In this document: piece after piece, positions 7,566 to 16,863 of the stretch
Layout: every line of letters begins with the position of its first letter
Position numbering within the stretch: the stretch's first letter is position 1
DNA from: Anaerotignum lactatifermentans
GTDB taxonomy: Bacteria > Bacillota > Clostridia > Lachnospirales > Anaerotignaceae
Length of the DNA stretch: 35,172 nucleotides
Direction: 5' to 3'
Assembly (NCBI RefSeq): GCF_016902535.1
Contig: NZ_JACSNY010000018.1
Span: 1 to 35,172 of the forward strand
Notes under the pieces: model-generated
What the model was told of the DNA's origin: nothing
Seen by the model: the letters and a program-made list of their open reading frames with translations, nothing else
The model's database searches: none
Translations under genes and position numbers: made by a program

Positions 7566-9101
7566 ATGAGCACTTTGTTTAGAACAAATGTATCTGAGAC
7601 GGATATTTTAGATAAATCGACTTTAATCAATCGAACCATATTGCGCACATGGGCTGTATTTTCGGCGATCGTACAGGTGATTCATATCATCGCGATGGCG
7701 GCGTTTTCGGGCCTGAGAATGTCAATGGTGCAGGATCGGATTTATTTTGGCTTTTATATTGCCTTATTCCTGTACAGCATTTTTTTTCTTGTTGTGGATA
7801 TTAAAAGAAAAATGACAACGCGGCTGAGGCATGGTTTTTATATGGTGACCAGCAGTATATTTTTATTCTGGTATACCTTTTATAATATTTATGATATTAT
7901 GATTTCAGGTCCTGGAGCAAAATTCGCATGCATTTCCATGATGACAGCGTATGCGATTTTTTCCGCGATGCTGGCATTCAAGCCCATATATGCTTTGAGC
8001 AACATGATTCTGAGTTACCTGATTTTTGTTTTGTATCTGCGCAGCATTCCAATGTTGGGGGCTGTCTGGAGTTTTTCTTTTTCAGCCGTATTATGTGTGG
8101 CGATCTATCTGGCCAGATACAAAGACATTTTATTTGAAATCTCTCAGATAAAAATTGTGGATGATATCAAATTCAAATGGCTGAATATTCCGAAGAATCT
8201 TTCCCCGGAGCAGTATGAGCTGATTCGGGAAAAGGCTGGATATATTACCTTTGAATGGGATATTCAAAAAGACTGCATCTATTTTTCCAAAGAGATCAAT
8301 GACTATTTCGATTATCCGGCTACTATAGCGCCGTTTGCGGATTTTGTGGATAAGCTGGAGCTAATCAGCGATGACCAGAAGGTTCTGTTATATGAATGTA
8401 TGGATAACGTGAAAAAAGGCGTCAATTTCCAGAAGCGGGATCTGCATTTTCCTGTCAAAACGGGAGAGGAACGTTGGTTTGAGGCACGTATTATCACACA
8501 GAAGGATAACAGAAACGAGCCGTTGCTGGGCATTGGGATTTTAGCTGATGTAACAGAGGTCAGGGAAAGGATTACTCTGCTGGAAAAGGAAAGCCGCATG
8601 GATCTTTTTACGGGCCTGTACAACAGAGCGTCCATTGAACATTATGGGGACAGAAAGCTGCAGGAACTGGAGCAGGAAGAAGTCCTGGGCATGATGATTA
8701 TGGATGTGGATGATTTTAAAAACATCAATGACCAGTATGGGCATCCGGTGGGCGATTATGTCCTGAAGAAAATGGCGGATCTGATGCGTCAGAAGGCGCC
8801 AAAAGGCGCCAGAGTCGGTCGTCTTGGCGGGGATGAGTTCATCGTTCTCTATGTGACGAAGGACATTGAGGAATTCTGTGATTACGCAAAAGAGGTGCTT
8901 TCTGAGATCGCTAGTATCAAGTGGCAGGATCGGGAGATCAAACCGCAATGCAGTATTGGGTTATCTGCCGCCTCCTGTAACGAATGTTCCTATGCGCAGC
9001 TTTATGAAAGAGCGGACAAAGCGCTGTATGACGCAAAGAACAATGGCAAGAATCAGCTCAAATGCGATCTTTCGGAGAAGCTTTTGCATCAGAGACAATA
9101 A
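7566..9101 (+). CDS. Membrane PAS-GGDEF diguanylate cyclase
   Basis: This enzyme should condense two GTP to c-di-GMP. Residues about 30-205 contain roughly six membrane segments, followed by a PAS-like domain (about 225-335, GYITFEWDIQKDCIYFS) and a GGDEF domain. The active-site motif is intact (GGDEF at residues 421-425), and MDVDDFKNINDQYGH supplies the metal- and substrate-binding residues. The RxxD inhibitory site expected five residues before the motif is absent (PKGA instead), so product inhibition is unlikely. I choose the ATG at 7566 because AAGGGGTGG lies 7 bases upstream; the ATG at 7539 has no such site. Its stop codon is 6 bases before a c-di-GMP riboswitch that controls the next operon, so the cyclase probably sets that switch. 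Confidence 0.92.
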   Translation: MSTLFRTNVSETDILDKSTLINRTILRTWAVFSAIVQVIHIIAMAAFSGLRMSMVQDRIYFGFYIALFLYSIFFLVVDIKRKMTTRLRHGFYMVTSSIFLFWYTFYNIYDIMISGPGAKFACISMMTAYAIFSAMLAFKPIYALSNMILSYLIFVLYLRSIPMLGAVWSFSFSAVLCVAIYLARYKDILFEISQIKIVDDIKFKWLNIPKNLSPEQYELIREKAGYITFEWDIQKDCIYFSKEINDYFDYPATIAPFADFVDKLELISDDQKVLLYECMDNVKKGVNFQKRDLHFPVKTGEERWFEARIITQKDNRNEPLLGIGILADVTEVRERITLLEKESRMDLFTGLYNRASIEHYGDRKLQELEQEEVLGMMIMDVDDFKNINDQYGHPVGDYVLKKMADLMRQKAPKGARVGRLGGDEFIVLYVTKDIEEFCDYAKEVLSEIASIKWQDREIKPQCSIGLSAASCNECSYAQLYERADKALYDAKNNGKNQLKCDLSEKLLHQRQ

Positions 9102-9107
9102 AATATA

Positions 9108-9190
9108 TTTGGCAAAACCGCTGAAAAACGGCGACGCAAAGCTATGAGTCTACGGCTGTAATAGGCTATGATTGTCAGGCTGCAAGAACA
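9108..9190 (+). ncRNA. c-di-GMP-I (GEMM-I) riboswitch
   Basis: The aptamer hallmarks are in order. GGCAAAACC (9111-9119) is followed by the first hairpin CCGCT-GAAA-AACGG with its GNRA loop. Next come the conserved core GACGCAAAGC (9133-9142), a second hairpin through TACGGCTGTAATAGGCTATG with tetraloop-receptor-like sequence, and the closing GTCAGGCTGC. In this family GEMM-I RNAs bind c-di-GMP at the three-way junction. It lies between a cyclase gene and a surface-polymer operon. The 3' closing strand GGCTGC is shared with the 5' arm of the following terminator, so ligand binding should prevent termination (an ON switch). The aptamer is clear; the direction of control is inferred from this overlap. 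Confidence 0.9.
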
Positions 9191-9229
9191 TTTTGGAAAA
9201 AGTAACCGAAAAGTTTTTGCAGCTTTTTT
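9179..9229 (+). terminator. Riboswitch expression platform (intrinsic terminator)
   Basis: GCTGCAAGAAC (9179-9189) pairs with GTTTTTGCAGC (9213-9223) over 11 positions including one G-U pair, and six T residues follow. The first bases of the 5' arm also belong to the riboswitch closing helix, so the two structures compete. Confidence 0.85.
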
Positions 9230-9244
9230 ATTGGAGGAATTTAC

Positions 9245-9940
9245 ATGAATGAGGTATACCGCCAGGAAAAGAAATATTTCATGACTATGGTGGATATGAA
9301 GCGTCTGTCATGGGAGCTGGACCCGGTCATGATACAGGATGCCCATAACGGAATCCACGGCTATTCGATACGTTCGTTATATTTCGATACGGTCAATGAC
9401 AAGGATTATGAAGACAAGATCAACGGGCTGGAACTGCGCAGGAAGATCCGCCTGCGGATTTATGATCCGGCGGCAGATTTTGCCATGTTGGAAATGAAGC
9501 AGAAAGAAGGGGATTTTCAAAAGAAACGTTCCCTGCGGGTAAGCCGGGAGGATGCCATGGAGCTGAACCGGGGCAATTACGGCTGTCTGCTGAAATACGA
9601 GGACCCCTTTGCGCAGGAGTGCTTCGGCGTAATGCATATGCAGTGCTATCGTCCAAAAACCATTGTGGAATACAGGCGAAAAGCGTATATCGCAAAGGAG
9701 AATAAAATCCGGATCACCTTTGACCACGATATCCGGGCCACGGAAACAGATCTGCGTCTGTTTTCTCCGAATCTGAATATGTATCCTGTTCTGGATGCCT
9801 TCCATTGTGTACTGGAAGTGAAGTATAACGGGTTTTTGCTTACTTATATCAAGAATCTGGTCAATGAGGCCAATAAATCATCCTTGTCAGTCAGCAAATA
9901 TTGTCTGGCAAGAAGCGCAAGTTTAAAATTCAGTTTATAA
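9245..9940 (+). CDS. VTC-domain (polyphosphate polymerase-like) protein
   Basis: The 231-aa protein is a stand-alone VTC domain, a tunnel fold related to CYTH/triphosphate tunnel enzymes. Typical features are a basic start (EVYRQEKKYFM), SLYFDT near residue 42, the charged run GLELRRKIRLRIY, an E-x-K pair in FAMLEMKQK, VEYRRKAY and a late ITFDHDIRAT. In yeast Vtc4 this domain makes polyphosphate from ATP; bacterial versions beside DUF4956 and CotH genes have no settled substrate. GGAGG precedes the ATG by 7 bases. It is the first gene behind the riboswitch terminator. It may instead act as a phosphate or nucleotide sensor for the surface system. Confidence 0.85.
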   Translation: MNEVYRQEKKYFMTMVDMKRLSWELDPVMIQDAHNGIHGYSIRSLYFDTVNDKDYEDKINGLELRRKIRLRIYDPAADFAMLEMKQKEGDFQKKRSLRVSREDAMELNRGNYGCLLKYEDPFAQECFGVMHMQCYRPKTIVEYRRKAYIAKENKIRITFDHDIRATETDLRLFSPNLNMYPVLDAFHCVLEVKYNGFLLTYIKNLVNEANKSSLSVSKYCLARSASLKFSL

Positions 9941-9959
9941 AAAAGAAGAGGTGTATGTT

Positions 9960-10655
9960 ATGAAGCAAATCATATTGGAGATGTTTGAAAATTCCGGGCA
10001 GTTAGATCTAAAGACCATCGCCCTTCGTATGGGCGTATCCTTTGTGATCGCGCTGTTTATTTATATCTCCTATATGCTTTCCCATGAGGGAAGCATTTAC
10101 AGCAAAAAATTCAATGTTTCTCTAATGGCGCTGACGGTGATTACCACAACGGTTATGATCGTTATAGGCAACAATATCGCGTTATCCCTCGGTATGGTAG
10201 GCGCGCTGTCCATCGTTCGTTTCAGAACGGCTATCAAGGACTCCAGAGATACCATTTATATTTTCTGGACCATTGTAACCGGTATTTGCTGCGGCGTCGG
10301 GGATTTTCCTGTGGCGGCCATAGGCAGCGCGGCCACATTCCTGATTCTGCTGATTTTCGGGCGAATCAAAAACGACAACAGAATGCTGCTGATTATCCGT
10401 ACTTCCCGTGTTAATGAGGAACGTGTGGAAGCGATGATATTTCAGTATTTTTCCAGAAAAGCGGTGCTGCGGGTAAAAAATACCACAGACAGCAGTTCTG
10501 AATTTATTTATGAAATCAGCAAGCGCACTCTGGAAAAGGCACAGAAAGCGGCATCCACCAAAGGAAATAAATCCAGCATTACAGAAGCGCTGTATACTTT
10601 AGGCGATATTGAATACTGCAATCTTGTAATGCAGAATGACGAGGTCAGCAGTTAA
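9960..10655 (+). CDS. DUF4956 membrane protein
   Basis: A 231-aa protein with several membrane segments in residues about 20-140 and a soluble C-terminal domain of about 90 residues. The family signature LSIVRFRTAIKDSRDT follows a membrane segment. I start at ATG 9960 because GAAGAGG lies 9 bases upstream; the GTG at 9951 abuts that site. DUF4956 genes are repeatedly found with VTC and CotH genes, as here, but no biochemical role is established to my knowledge. A membrane partner of the VTC protein, perhaps a conduit, is a reasonable guess. Confidence 0.85.
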   Translation: MKQIILEMFENSGQLDLKTIALRMGVSFVIALFIYISYMLSHEGSIYSKKFNVSLMALTVITTTVMIVIGNNIALSLGMVGALSIVRFRTAIKDSRDTIYIFWTIVTGICCGVGDFPVAAIGSAATFLILLIFGRIKNDNRMLLIIRTSRVNEERVEAMIFQYFSRKAVLRVKNTTDSSSEFIYEISKRTLEKAQKAASTKGNKSSITEALYTLGDIEYCNLVMQNDEVSS

Positions 10656-10681
10656 ACGGACGAAAAGGAAGGCGGTGAACT

Positions 10682-12142
10682 ATGAAATATTCCATTTTTG
10701 GTATTTGCGCTGCAATCGTTATGGTTTGCATGTCCATCGGCGTCATGGCCTTGGACAGTGAAAGCGAATCCAACCGATACCATCAGCATTTGGAATCCAG
10801 ACAGCCGGACGCGGGATGTGACTGTGACGGCACCGAATTGTGTACCCATCTTCCTTTGGTCCTTATTGAAACACAGGAAGTGATTCCAGGGCTGCCGATT
10901 CGGGACGAGACCGGGGCGGAAGTGGGATATACGACCACTTCTGCAGGCGAGGAAATGCTCCGTGCCAGGATTTCTGTCATCAGCGACGAAAGCACCAATC
11001 ATCATCCTTCCGATGAGCCAGATCTGGAAAGTGAGATCATGATCCGTGTTCGAGGAAATTCATCCCGCTATTTTGACAAGAGCAGCTATCTGGTGCGTCT
11101 GATTGAGGAGGACGGGACGTACCGCAGCGAGGAAATGATGGGAATGGCACCGCATTATGAATGGGCCATGCATGGACCGTATCTGGATAAATCTTTGATC
11201 CGAAACTATATGTGGTACAACATTACGGCGGAATTTATGGACTATGCGCCAAACGTAAGATTCTGTGAGGTCATCTTAAACGGAGAATATCAGGGCCTTT
11301 ATGTGATGACAGAGACCATTACCAATGGGGAGGACTGCCGGGTAGACATTTCGGAACCGGTGGAAAATACAACCATTACCGGTTATGTACTGCGGCAGGA
11401 CCGCGGAAGTCATGCTGAAATACGTAATATTACAACATTTACCAATTATTCTTATCGGAATCTTCAGAAAATCAATATCCAGTATCCGCGTACCGGTTCT
11501 TTAACACCAGAATTGGTAGAAGCCATAGAACAGGACTTTTCCGACTTTGAAAAGAGTTTGTATTCCTATGATTATGATACATCCGATTATGGATACCAGC
11601 ACGACATAGATGTACAATCCTTTATTGATTATTTCCTTATTAACGAATTTACGGTCAATTATGACGCCGGATGGCTGTCTACATATCTGTATAAGGATAT
11701 CGGCGGAAAATACAGAATGGTAATCTGGGATTTTAACTCTTCCTGCGACAACTATTCACATACACTTATGGACCCGCAGCACTTTGAGACACAATACTGC
11801 ACCTGGTATTATATGCTCATGAAGGACGAGCGGTTTATTGAGAGAATGATTGAAAGATACCAGGAACTGCGGCAGACGTATCTCAGTGACGAGTATCTGA
11901 ATCAGTATATAGATGATATTGTGGCTTATCTGGGAGACGCCATTGATCGAAATTTTGAGGTATGGGGATATACCTTTGATGACTATATGATCTCTCCGGA
12001 TGAGAGAAACCCCAACTCACACGAAGAAGCCATACAGCAGATCAAGGATTTTATCGCCGAGCGGGGCGCCTGGATGGATGAAAATATTGAAATTCTCAAA
12101 CAGTACGGACATGAATCCAAAAATAAGAAATTTAATCACTAA
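10682..12142 (+). CDS. CotH-kinase family secreted protein
   Basis: The 486-aa protein starts with a signal peptide or anchor (IFGICAAIVMVCMSIGVMA). The CotH domain follows from about residue 100: MIRVRGNSSR, then LRNYMWYN-like KSLIRNYMWYN, the strand-turn NGEYQGLYVMTE, and YRMVIWDFNSSCDN with the catalytic-type aspartate. In Bacillus spores CotH is an atypical kinase phosphorylating coat proteins, and family members elsewhere act on surface proteins. With no spore genes nearby and a polysaccharide synthase in the same operon, a role at the cell surface or in the extracellular matrix is more likely here. ATG is preceded by AAGGCGGTG. Confidence 0.87.
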   Translation: MKYSIFGICAAIVMVCMSIGVMALDSESESNRYHQHLESRQPDAGCDCDGTELCTHLPLVLIETQEVIPGLPIRDETGAEVGYTTTSAGEEMLRARISVISDESTNHHPSDEPDLESEIMIRVRGNSSRYFDKSSYLVRLIEEDGTYRSEEMMGMAPHYEWAMHGPYLDKSLIRNYMWYNITAEFMDYAPNVRFCEVILNGEYQGLYVMTETITNGEDCRVDISEPVENTTITGYVLRQDRGSHAEIRNITTFTNYSYRNLQKINIQYPRTGSLTPELVEAIEQDFSDFEKSLYSYDYDTSDYGYQHDIDVQSFIDYFLINEFTVNYDAGWLSTYLYKDIGGKYRMVIWDFNSSCDNYSHTLMDPQHFETQYCTWYYMLMKDERFIERMIERYQELRQTYLSDEYLNQYIDDIVAYLGDAIDRNFEVWGYTFDDYMISPDERNPNSHEEAIQQIKDFIAERGAWMDENIEILKQYGHESKNKKFNH

Positions 12143-12163
12143 CAGAGAAGGAGGGAAGGCGCA

Positions 12164-14305
12164 TTGAAACGATTTATCATTGCCGCCTGCATTGTGGTAT
12201 TGATGTTTTACGCTGTTTATACGGCGTTCTATCGCTTTGGCATCTATATTGATCTGAATCCCGACGCGCCTGTCACCACCTTTATGACGACAGACGAGGA
12301 TACCATTTATATGACGAAGGATGGGAAAACAGAGCCTTTTGAAATCAGAGGCGTCAATCTGGGTGTCGGGATTCCCGGGGAATGGGCAACGGACTATGCC
12401 ATTGACAAGGAGACCTATCTGCGATGGTTTGCCTGGATTCAGGAGATGGGAGCCAATACCATTCGTGTATATACCATTCTTCATAATGATTTTTACGACG
12501 CCTTTTATGAGTATAATCAGGGACGGGAAGATCCGCTGTATTTAATTCATGGGGTTTGGGTCAACGACTATGTTCAGAATTCCCACCGGGATGCCTATGA
12601 TGATGATTTCCGGCAAACTCTTTTGGATGACTGCCGCACAGTGGTGGATATCCTTCATGGCAAAAAGAATCTGAATCTGGGGTACGGCATTGGTTCCGGT
12701 TCATACAGAAGTGATGTTTCCCCATGGGTCATCGGCTACATTCTGGGGGTAGAGTGGGAGGACGTGACGGTTGTTTATACAGACCATAAGTATCCCGATC
12801 GGAATCAGTACATCGGCACCTATATGTATACAACGCCCGAGGCATCTCCCTTTGAGGCGATGCTATGCGAGGTGGGTGACAAGATTATTGAGTATGAAAC
12901 AAATCGGTATAAGCAGCAAAGACTGGTGGCTTTTTCCAACTGGCCGACCACAGACCCTTTTGATTATCCGGAAGATGTTACACTATACTTCATGAAATGC
13001 GCAAAGGTGGATGTGGAACATATCGCTACGACAGATCAGTTCCTGTCGGGTCATTTCGCTTCCTACCATGTGTATCCCTATTATCCGGACTATTTGAATT
13101 ATGTGCCGGGAAAGGAAACCTTTCCAGTAACGGAGGATGGGGAGATCAATACCTATCTGGAATATTTGACGCGTTTAACGGCGCATCATACCATTCCGGT
13201 AGTGATTTCTGAATACGGTGTTTCTACGGGCCGGGGCATGGCCCAGCGGGACTATAATACCGGCAGGAATCAAGGTCATATGTCGGAGGATGAACAGGGA
13301 GAAGCGCTGATTGAATGTTACGAGGATATCATGGCGGCGGGCTGTGCCGGCAGCTGTGTATTTACCTGGCAGGACGAGTGGTTCAAAAGAACATGGAACA
13401 CCATGCATGCGGTGGATCTGCTGAATACGCCTTACTGGAGCGATTACCAGACCAATGAGCAGTATTTTGGACTGCTTTCCTTCGATCCGGGAGAGGAAGA
13501 AAGTGTCTGCTATGTAGACGGCGATATTTCCGAATGGGAAGAAAGCGATCTCGTGGCGGAATACAAGGTTATGTCCCTTTCTATGAAATATGATGAGAAA
13601 TTTATTTATTTCCTGATTAAGAAAGAGGATTTTTCGTCGGAGGAGGATGTGCTGTATTTGCCGGTAGATATTACGCCGAAAACAGGCAGCACCTATTGTG
13701 AAAACTATGATATTTCTTTTTCGCAGGCCAGCGATTTCCTTATTGTCATTGATGGAAAGGAAAACAGCCGTGTTCTGGTACAGGAGCGCTACGAAGTAAT
13801 GCGGGCGATGTTCCTGCATGAAACGGAGGACGAGGATGCGCATTTGAACCCGGTGGACCCGGATACCCCGGTATTTAAGCCAATCATGCTGATGTTGCAG
13901 ACGGCGACACCGCTGCTTTCAGGCGACTGGGAATCCACCGCGGAGGTCTATGAAACGGGTGTCCTGACCTATGGCAACGCCAATCCGGAGGCGGAGGACT
14001 TTAATTCCCTGGCGGACTTCATTTTCGCGGGAAATTATATCGAACTGAAGTTGCCGTGGCAGCTGCTGAATTTCGGGAATCCGTCGGAGATGATGGTACA
14101 TGACGACTATTACGAGAAGTACGGCGTGGAATTCATCCAGATTGAAGAAATGTATGTGGGAATATCCAGTCAGGAGTATGAAGAGTATCGTATTCCCATG
14201 GAAGCCTTTGCTCTGGAAGGCTGGGGGAAAGAGGTAACGTATCACGAAAGATTGAAACAGTCTTATTATGAGCTGAAAGAATATTGGACCGCGCATCCAA
14301 CATAA
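12164..14305 (+). CDS. Membrane-anchored glycosidase-like protein with C-terminal beta domain
   Basis: The 713-aa protein starts with one membrane segment (IIAACIVVLMFYAVYTAFY) acting as a signal anchor. Residues about 55-440 look like a clan GH-A TIM barrel: FEIRGVNLGVGIPGEW, GANTIRVYTI, GYILGVEWED with Glu197 at the position of an acid/base, and VVISEYGVS with Glu350 as the probable nucleophile. The part after about residue 450 (CYVDGDISEWEESD) resembles a CBM9/DOMON-type carbohydrate-binding fold. The start is TTG, 9 bases after AAGGAGG. Beside a GT2 synthase it probably trims, transfers or releases the exported polysaccharide. The exact GH family is not recognised. Confidence 0.75.
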   Translation: MKRFIIAACIVVLMFYAVYTAFYRFGIYIDLNPDAPVTTFMTTDEDTIYMTKDGKTEPFEIRGVNLGVGIPGEWATDYAIDKETYLRWFAWIQEMGANTIRVYTILHNDFYDAFYEYNQGREDPLYLIHGVWVNDYVQNSHRDAYDDDFRQTLLDDCRTVVDILHGKKNLNLGYGIGSGSYRSDVSPWVIGYILGVEWEDVTVVYTDHKYPDRNQYIGTYMYTTPEASPFEAMLCEVGDKIIEYETNRYKQQRLVAFSNWPTTDPFDYPEDVTLYFMKCAKVDVEHIATTDQFLSGHFASYHVYPYYPDYLNYVPGKETFPVTEDGEINTYLEYLTRLTAHHTIPVVISEYGVSTGRGMAQRDYNTGRNQGHMSEDEQGEALIECYEDIMAAGCAGSCVFTWQDEWFKRTWNTMHAVDLLNTPYWSDYQTNEQYFGLLSFDPGEEESVCYVDGDISEWEESDLVAEYKVMSLSMKYDEKFIYFLIKKEDFSSEEDVLYLPVDITPKTGSTYCENYDISFSQASDFLIVIDGKENSRVLVQERYEVMRAMFLHETEDEDAHLNPVDPDTPVFKPIMLMLQTATPLLSGDWESTAEVYETGVLTYGNANPEAEDFNSLADFIFAGNYIELKLPWQLLNFGNPSEMMVHDDYYEKYGVEFIQIEEMYVGISSQEYEEYRIPMEAFALEGWGKEVTYHERLKQSYYELKEYWTAHPT

Positions 14306-14333
14306 GCGCAGAACGGGGAAGGGGGGATTTTCC

Positions 14334-15446
14334 GTGAAGGTCGAGATTATAATTTATATTTATGGAGCCATTTGTATCAGTATGATTGGCTTTAATATCG
14401 TATATAATCTGATGCTGCGGCGCAGAGACGCTTTATTTGACAAGCGTACCGAAAAAATGCGGCAGGGGATCAGACGCCAGTTTCAACTGATCCAGAAAGG
14501 AGAAAAAACGGAAAAGAACCATAAGAAATTCCTGATGAAAAAATTGAAAAGGATCAATTATCTGATTGCTTATGACAATGCGCTGCAAATGGAGATGAAG
14601 GATCAGAAAGCGGAAGTGCTGGAGAAATATTTCTCTCAGATCGAATCGGTCATATTATTTCTGGCGGTGCGTTACAGCAAAAAGGATAAAATGGAAGCGG
14701 GGTATTTTGCATTTTTCCTGTCAGAATACGCGGTGAATCGAAAAAGGGAGATGGATTCTTTACTGGGACTGCTGCTGATTTATGTGAAAAAAGACAATTT
14801 GTATTGTCGCGTCAATGGATTAAAAGCCCTGTATCATCTGGGAGATGTGGAAAATGTGATTACTGCTTTAAAGATGCAGGATGATGACAGAATCTATATC
14901 AATCAGAAAATATTAACGGAGGGCCTGCTGACCTTTCAGGGGAATCATGATGACCTGATTCATGGTCTGTGGAAGGAGTTCAACCGATTTACGGACCATA
15001 CAAAGCTGGCGATACTGAACTATATCCGTTTTAAAACAGGAGATTATAAGGAAGAGATCTATGGGATCATGACAGATGAAAAGGCGGATAAAGAGCTTAG
15101 GTTATCCGCGATCCGTTATTTTGGAAAGTATGTGTATCCTCCGGCGCTGAAATGGCTGTTGGATTTTGTGAACGATCACGAGCCTTCTCATTGGGAATAT
15201 GTCAACGTTGCCGTATCCTCTCTGAGCAGATATGAGGGGGAAGAGGTGATCCGTGCGCTGAAAGGGGCTATCAAAAGTCCAAACTGGTACATACGATATT
15301 CCGCCGCGCAGGGACTGGAGGCACACCGCTTGAATTACAGCGAATTGTTCGATATTATCAATGGCGAGGACCGATATGCCCGAGAGATGATGACCTATCG
15401 TCTGGAGGCCAAAATGCTGCAGGAAACGGGAGGCGATAACTCATGA
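14334..15446 (+). CDS. HEAT-repeat protein with N-terminal membrane anchor
   Basis: The 370-aa product begins with a membrane segment (IIIYIYGAICISMIGFNIVY) and a basic linker. From about residue 120 it consists of paired helices of HEAT type, such as CRVNGLKALYHLGDVENVITAL and KELRLSAIRYFGKY, ending WYIRYSAAQGLEAH. Such proteins are scaffolds. The start is GTG with a GGGGGG site 7 bases upstream. The stop overlaps the start of the glycosyltransferase (ATGATG), so the two are translationally coupled and probably form a synthase-scaffold complex at the membrane. Confidence 0.85.
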   Translation: MKVEIIIYIYGAICISMIGFNIVYNLMLRRRDALFDKRTEKMRQGIRRQFQLIQKGEKTEKNHKKFLMKKLKRINYLIAYDNALQMEMKDQKAEVLEKYFSQIESVILFLAVRYSKKDKMEAGYFAFFLSEYAVNRKREMDSLLGLLLIYVKKDNLYCRVNGLKALYHLGDVENVITALKMQDDDRIYINQKILTEGLLTFQGNHDDLIHGLWKEFNRFTDHTKLAILNYIRFKTGDYKEEIYGIMTDEKADKELRLSAIRYFGKYVYPPALKWLLDFVNDHEPSHWEYVNVAVSSLSRYEGEEVIRALKGAIKSPNWYIRYSAAQGLEAHRLNYSELFDIINGEDRYAREMMTYRLEAKMLQETGGDNS

Positions 15447-16846
15447 TGGATGCCTATAAAACCTTTTTTTCTTATGTTGGGATCTTTTTTGTGTTATATC
15501 TGATCGGTTATGCCAGCTTTTTGTTCTTATCCGTTGCGGTGGGTTCCGCTACGCTGTACCAGACAAAGCGAAGAAACAGACTGAAAAACGAACTGGCCGG
15601 GGATTATTTTATTCCTGTCAGCATTATCGTACCGGCATATAACGAAGAAGTTACCATCGAAACCAGCATACGTTCTCTTCTGGCGCTGGAGTATAAACTG
15701 TATGAAATTATTGTTGTGGATGATGGTTCCCGGGACCGGACGGGAGAAGTGGTGCGGGAAGCGTTTCATATGCATCATGTCAACCGTCCCATCCAGAGAA
15801 AGATTGTGTGTCAGCCGGAAGAAGCGGTCTATGAGACATATACGCAGAAAGTACCCATTACTCTGATACAGAAAAGAAACGGCGGGAAAGCGGATGCGTT
15901 GAATATGGGAATCAATGCCGCGAAATATCCTTATTTTATCTGTATGGACGCTGATTCCGTTTTGCAGTATGATGCGCTGGAAAAAATCATGCGGCCGGTC
16001 CTGGAAGAAGGTAATGTGGTAGCTGTGGGCGGCGCGGTTCGTCCAAGCAACGGCGCGGAAATTAAAAACGGACATGTGGTCTCCTACCGGATGCCCGATA
16101 AACTCCTGCCCTGTATGCAGGTGCTGGAATATGACCGGTCATTTTTGGCGGCAAGGATCTTGTTTGATAAATTCAATGGGAGTATTATTATTTCAGGAGC
16201 CTTTGGCCTGTTTAAAAAAAGTGTTGTGGTAGACGCGGGCGGATATGATGCTACTACCATGGGTGAGGATATGGAATTGGTGGTAAAACTCCATGTGTTT
16301 TGCAGAGAACACAATATTCCCTATCGGATTCGCTATGCTACGGACGCGATCTGCTGGACACAGGCGCCAGAAAGTCTGGGCGATCTGAGAAAACAGCGCC
16401 GCAGATGGCATATCGGGCTGTTTCAAAGTATGATGGGACACAGGCGGATGTTTGCCAACTTTAAATATGGTTTGGTAGGATTCGTTTCCTATTTGTATTT
16501 TCTGATCTATGAACTGTTTTCGCCATATATTGAAGTGTTCGGTGTGTTCACTATAATTCTGGCGTTTATGGTGGATTTGATTAACGTGCCCTTTATGATT
16601 CTGTTTTTCTTTATTTATGTCATGTATTCATCGGTGCTTTCTCTGACGGCGTTTTTCTCCCGAACACATACCATCGACTTGAAGTTACGGATTTCTGATG
16701 TATTTAAGGCCATTGGTTTGTGTGCGGTGGAGGTATCCTGTCTGCGCTTTATACTGGCGTGGACCAGAGCCGCGGCGCTGATTGGGTACAAAAGGAAGAA
16801 ACAGAGCTGGGGCAGTATCGAGCGCAAGAAAATTGAGTTCAAATAA
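15443..16846 (+). CDS. Processive family 2 glycosyltransferase (polysaccharide synthase)
   Basis: The 467-aa protein has a membrane segment at the N-terminus, a GT-A catalytic domain and about three membrane segments at the C-terminus. All four motifs of processive synthases are present: DDG at residues 93-95, DAD at 169-171, GEDMEL with Glu275-Asp276, and QRRRW at 318-322. This is the arrangement of hyaluronan, poly-N-acetylglucosamine and cellulose-like synthases, which polymerise and export through the membrane. No PilZ domain follows, so direct c-di-GMP activation as in BcsA is not visible. Control would come from the upstream riboswitch or an unknown subunit. The sugar cannot be deduced. 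Confidence 0.9.
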   Translation: MMDAYKTFFSYVGIFFVLYLIGYASFLFLSVAVGSATLYQTKRRNRLKNELAGDYFIPVSIIVPAYNEEVTIETSIRSLLALEYKLYEIIVVDDGSRDRTGEVVREAFHMHHVNRPIQRKIVCQPEEAVYETYTQKVPITLIQKRNGGKADALNMGINAAKYPYFICMDADSVLQYDALEKIMRPVLEEGNVVAVGGAVRPSNGAEIKNGHVVSYRMPDKLLPCMQVLEYDRSFLAARILFDKFNGSIIISGAFGLFKKSVVVDAGGYDATTMGEDMELVVKLHVFCREHNIPYRIRYATDAICWTQAPESLGDLRKQRRRWHIGLFQSMMGHRRMFANFKYGLVGFVSYLYFLIYELFSPYIEVFGVFTIILAFMVDLINVPFMILFFFIYVMYSSVLSLTAFFSRTHTIDLKLRISDVFKAIGLCAVEVSCLRFILAWTRAAALIGYKRKKQSWGSIERKKIEFK

Positions 16847-16863
16847 AAGAAAGAAGGTATACC

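Noticed and set aside
8785-8802. GGCGCCAAAAGGCGCC palindrome
   Set aside because: It lies inside the conserved GGDEF coding region just before the active site and has no U tract, so it is most simply coding sequence.
15443-16846. PilZ domain in the GT2 synthase
   Set aside because: No RxxxR or D/NxSxxG motif follows the last membrane segments, so direct c-di-GMP binding as in BcsA is not supported.
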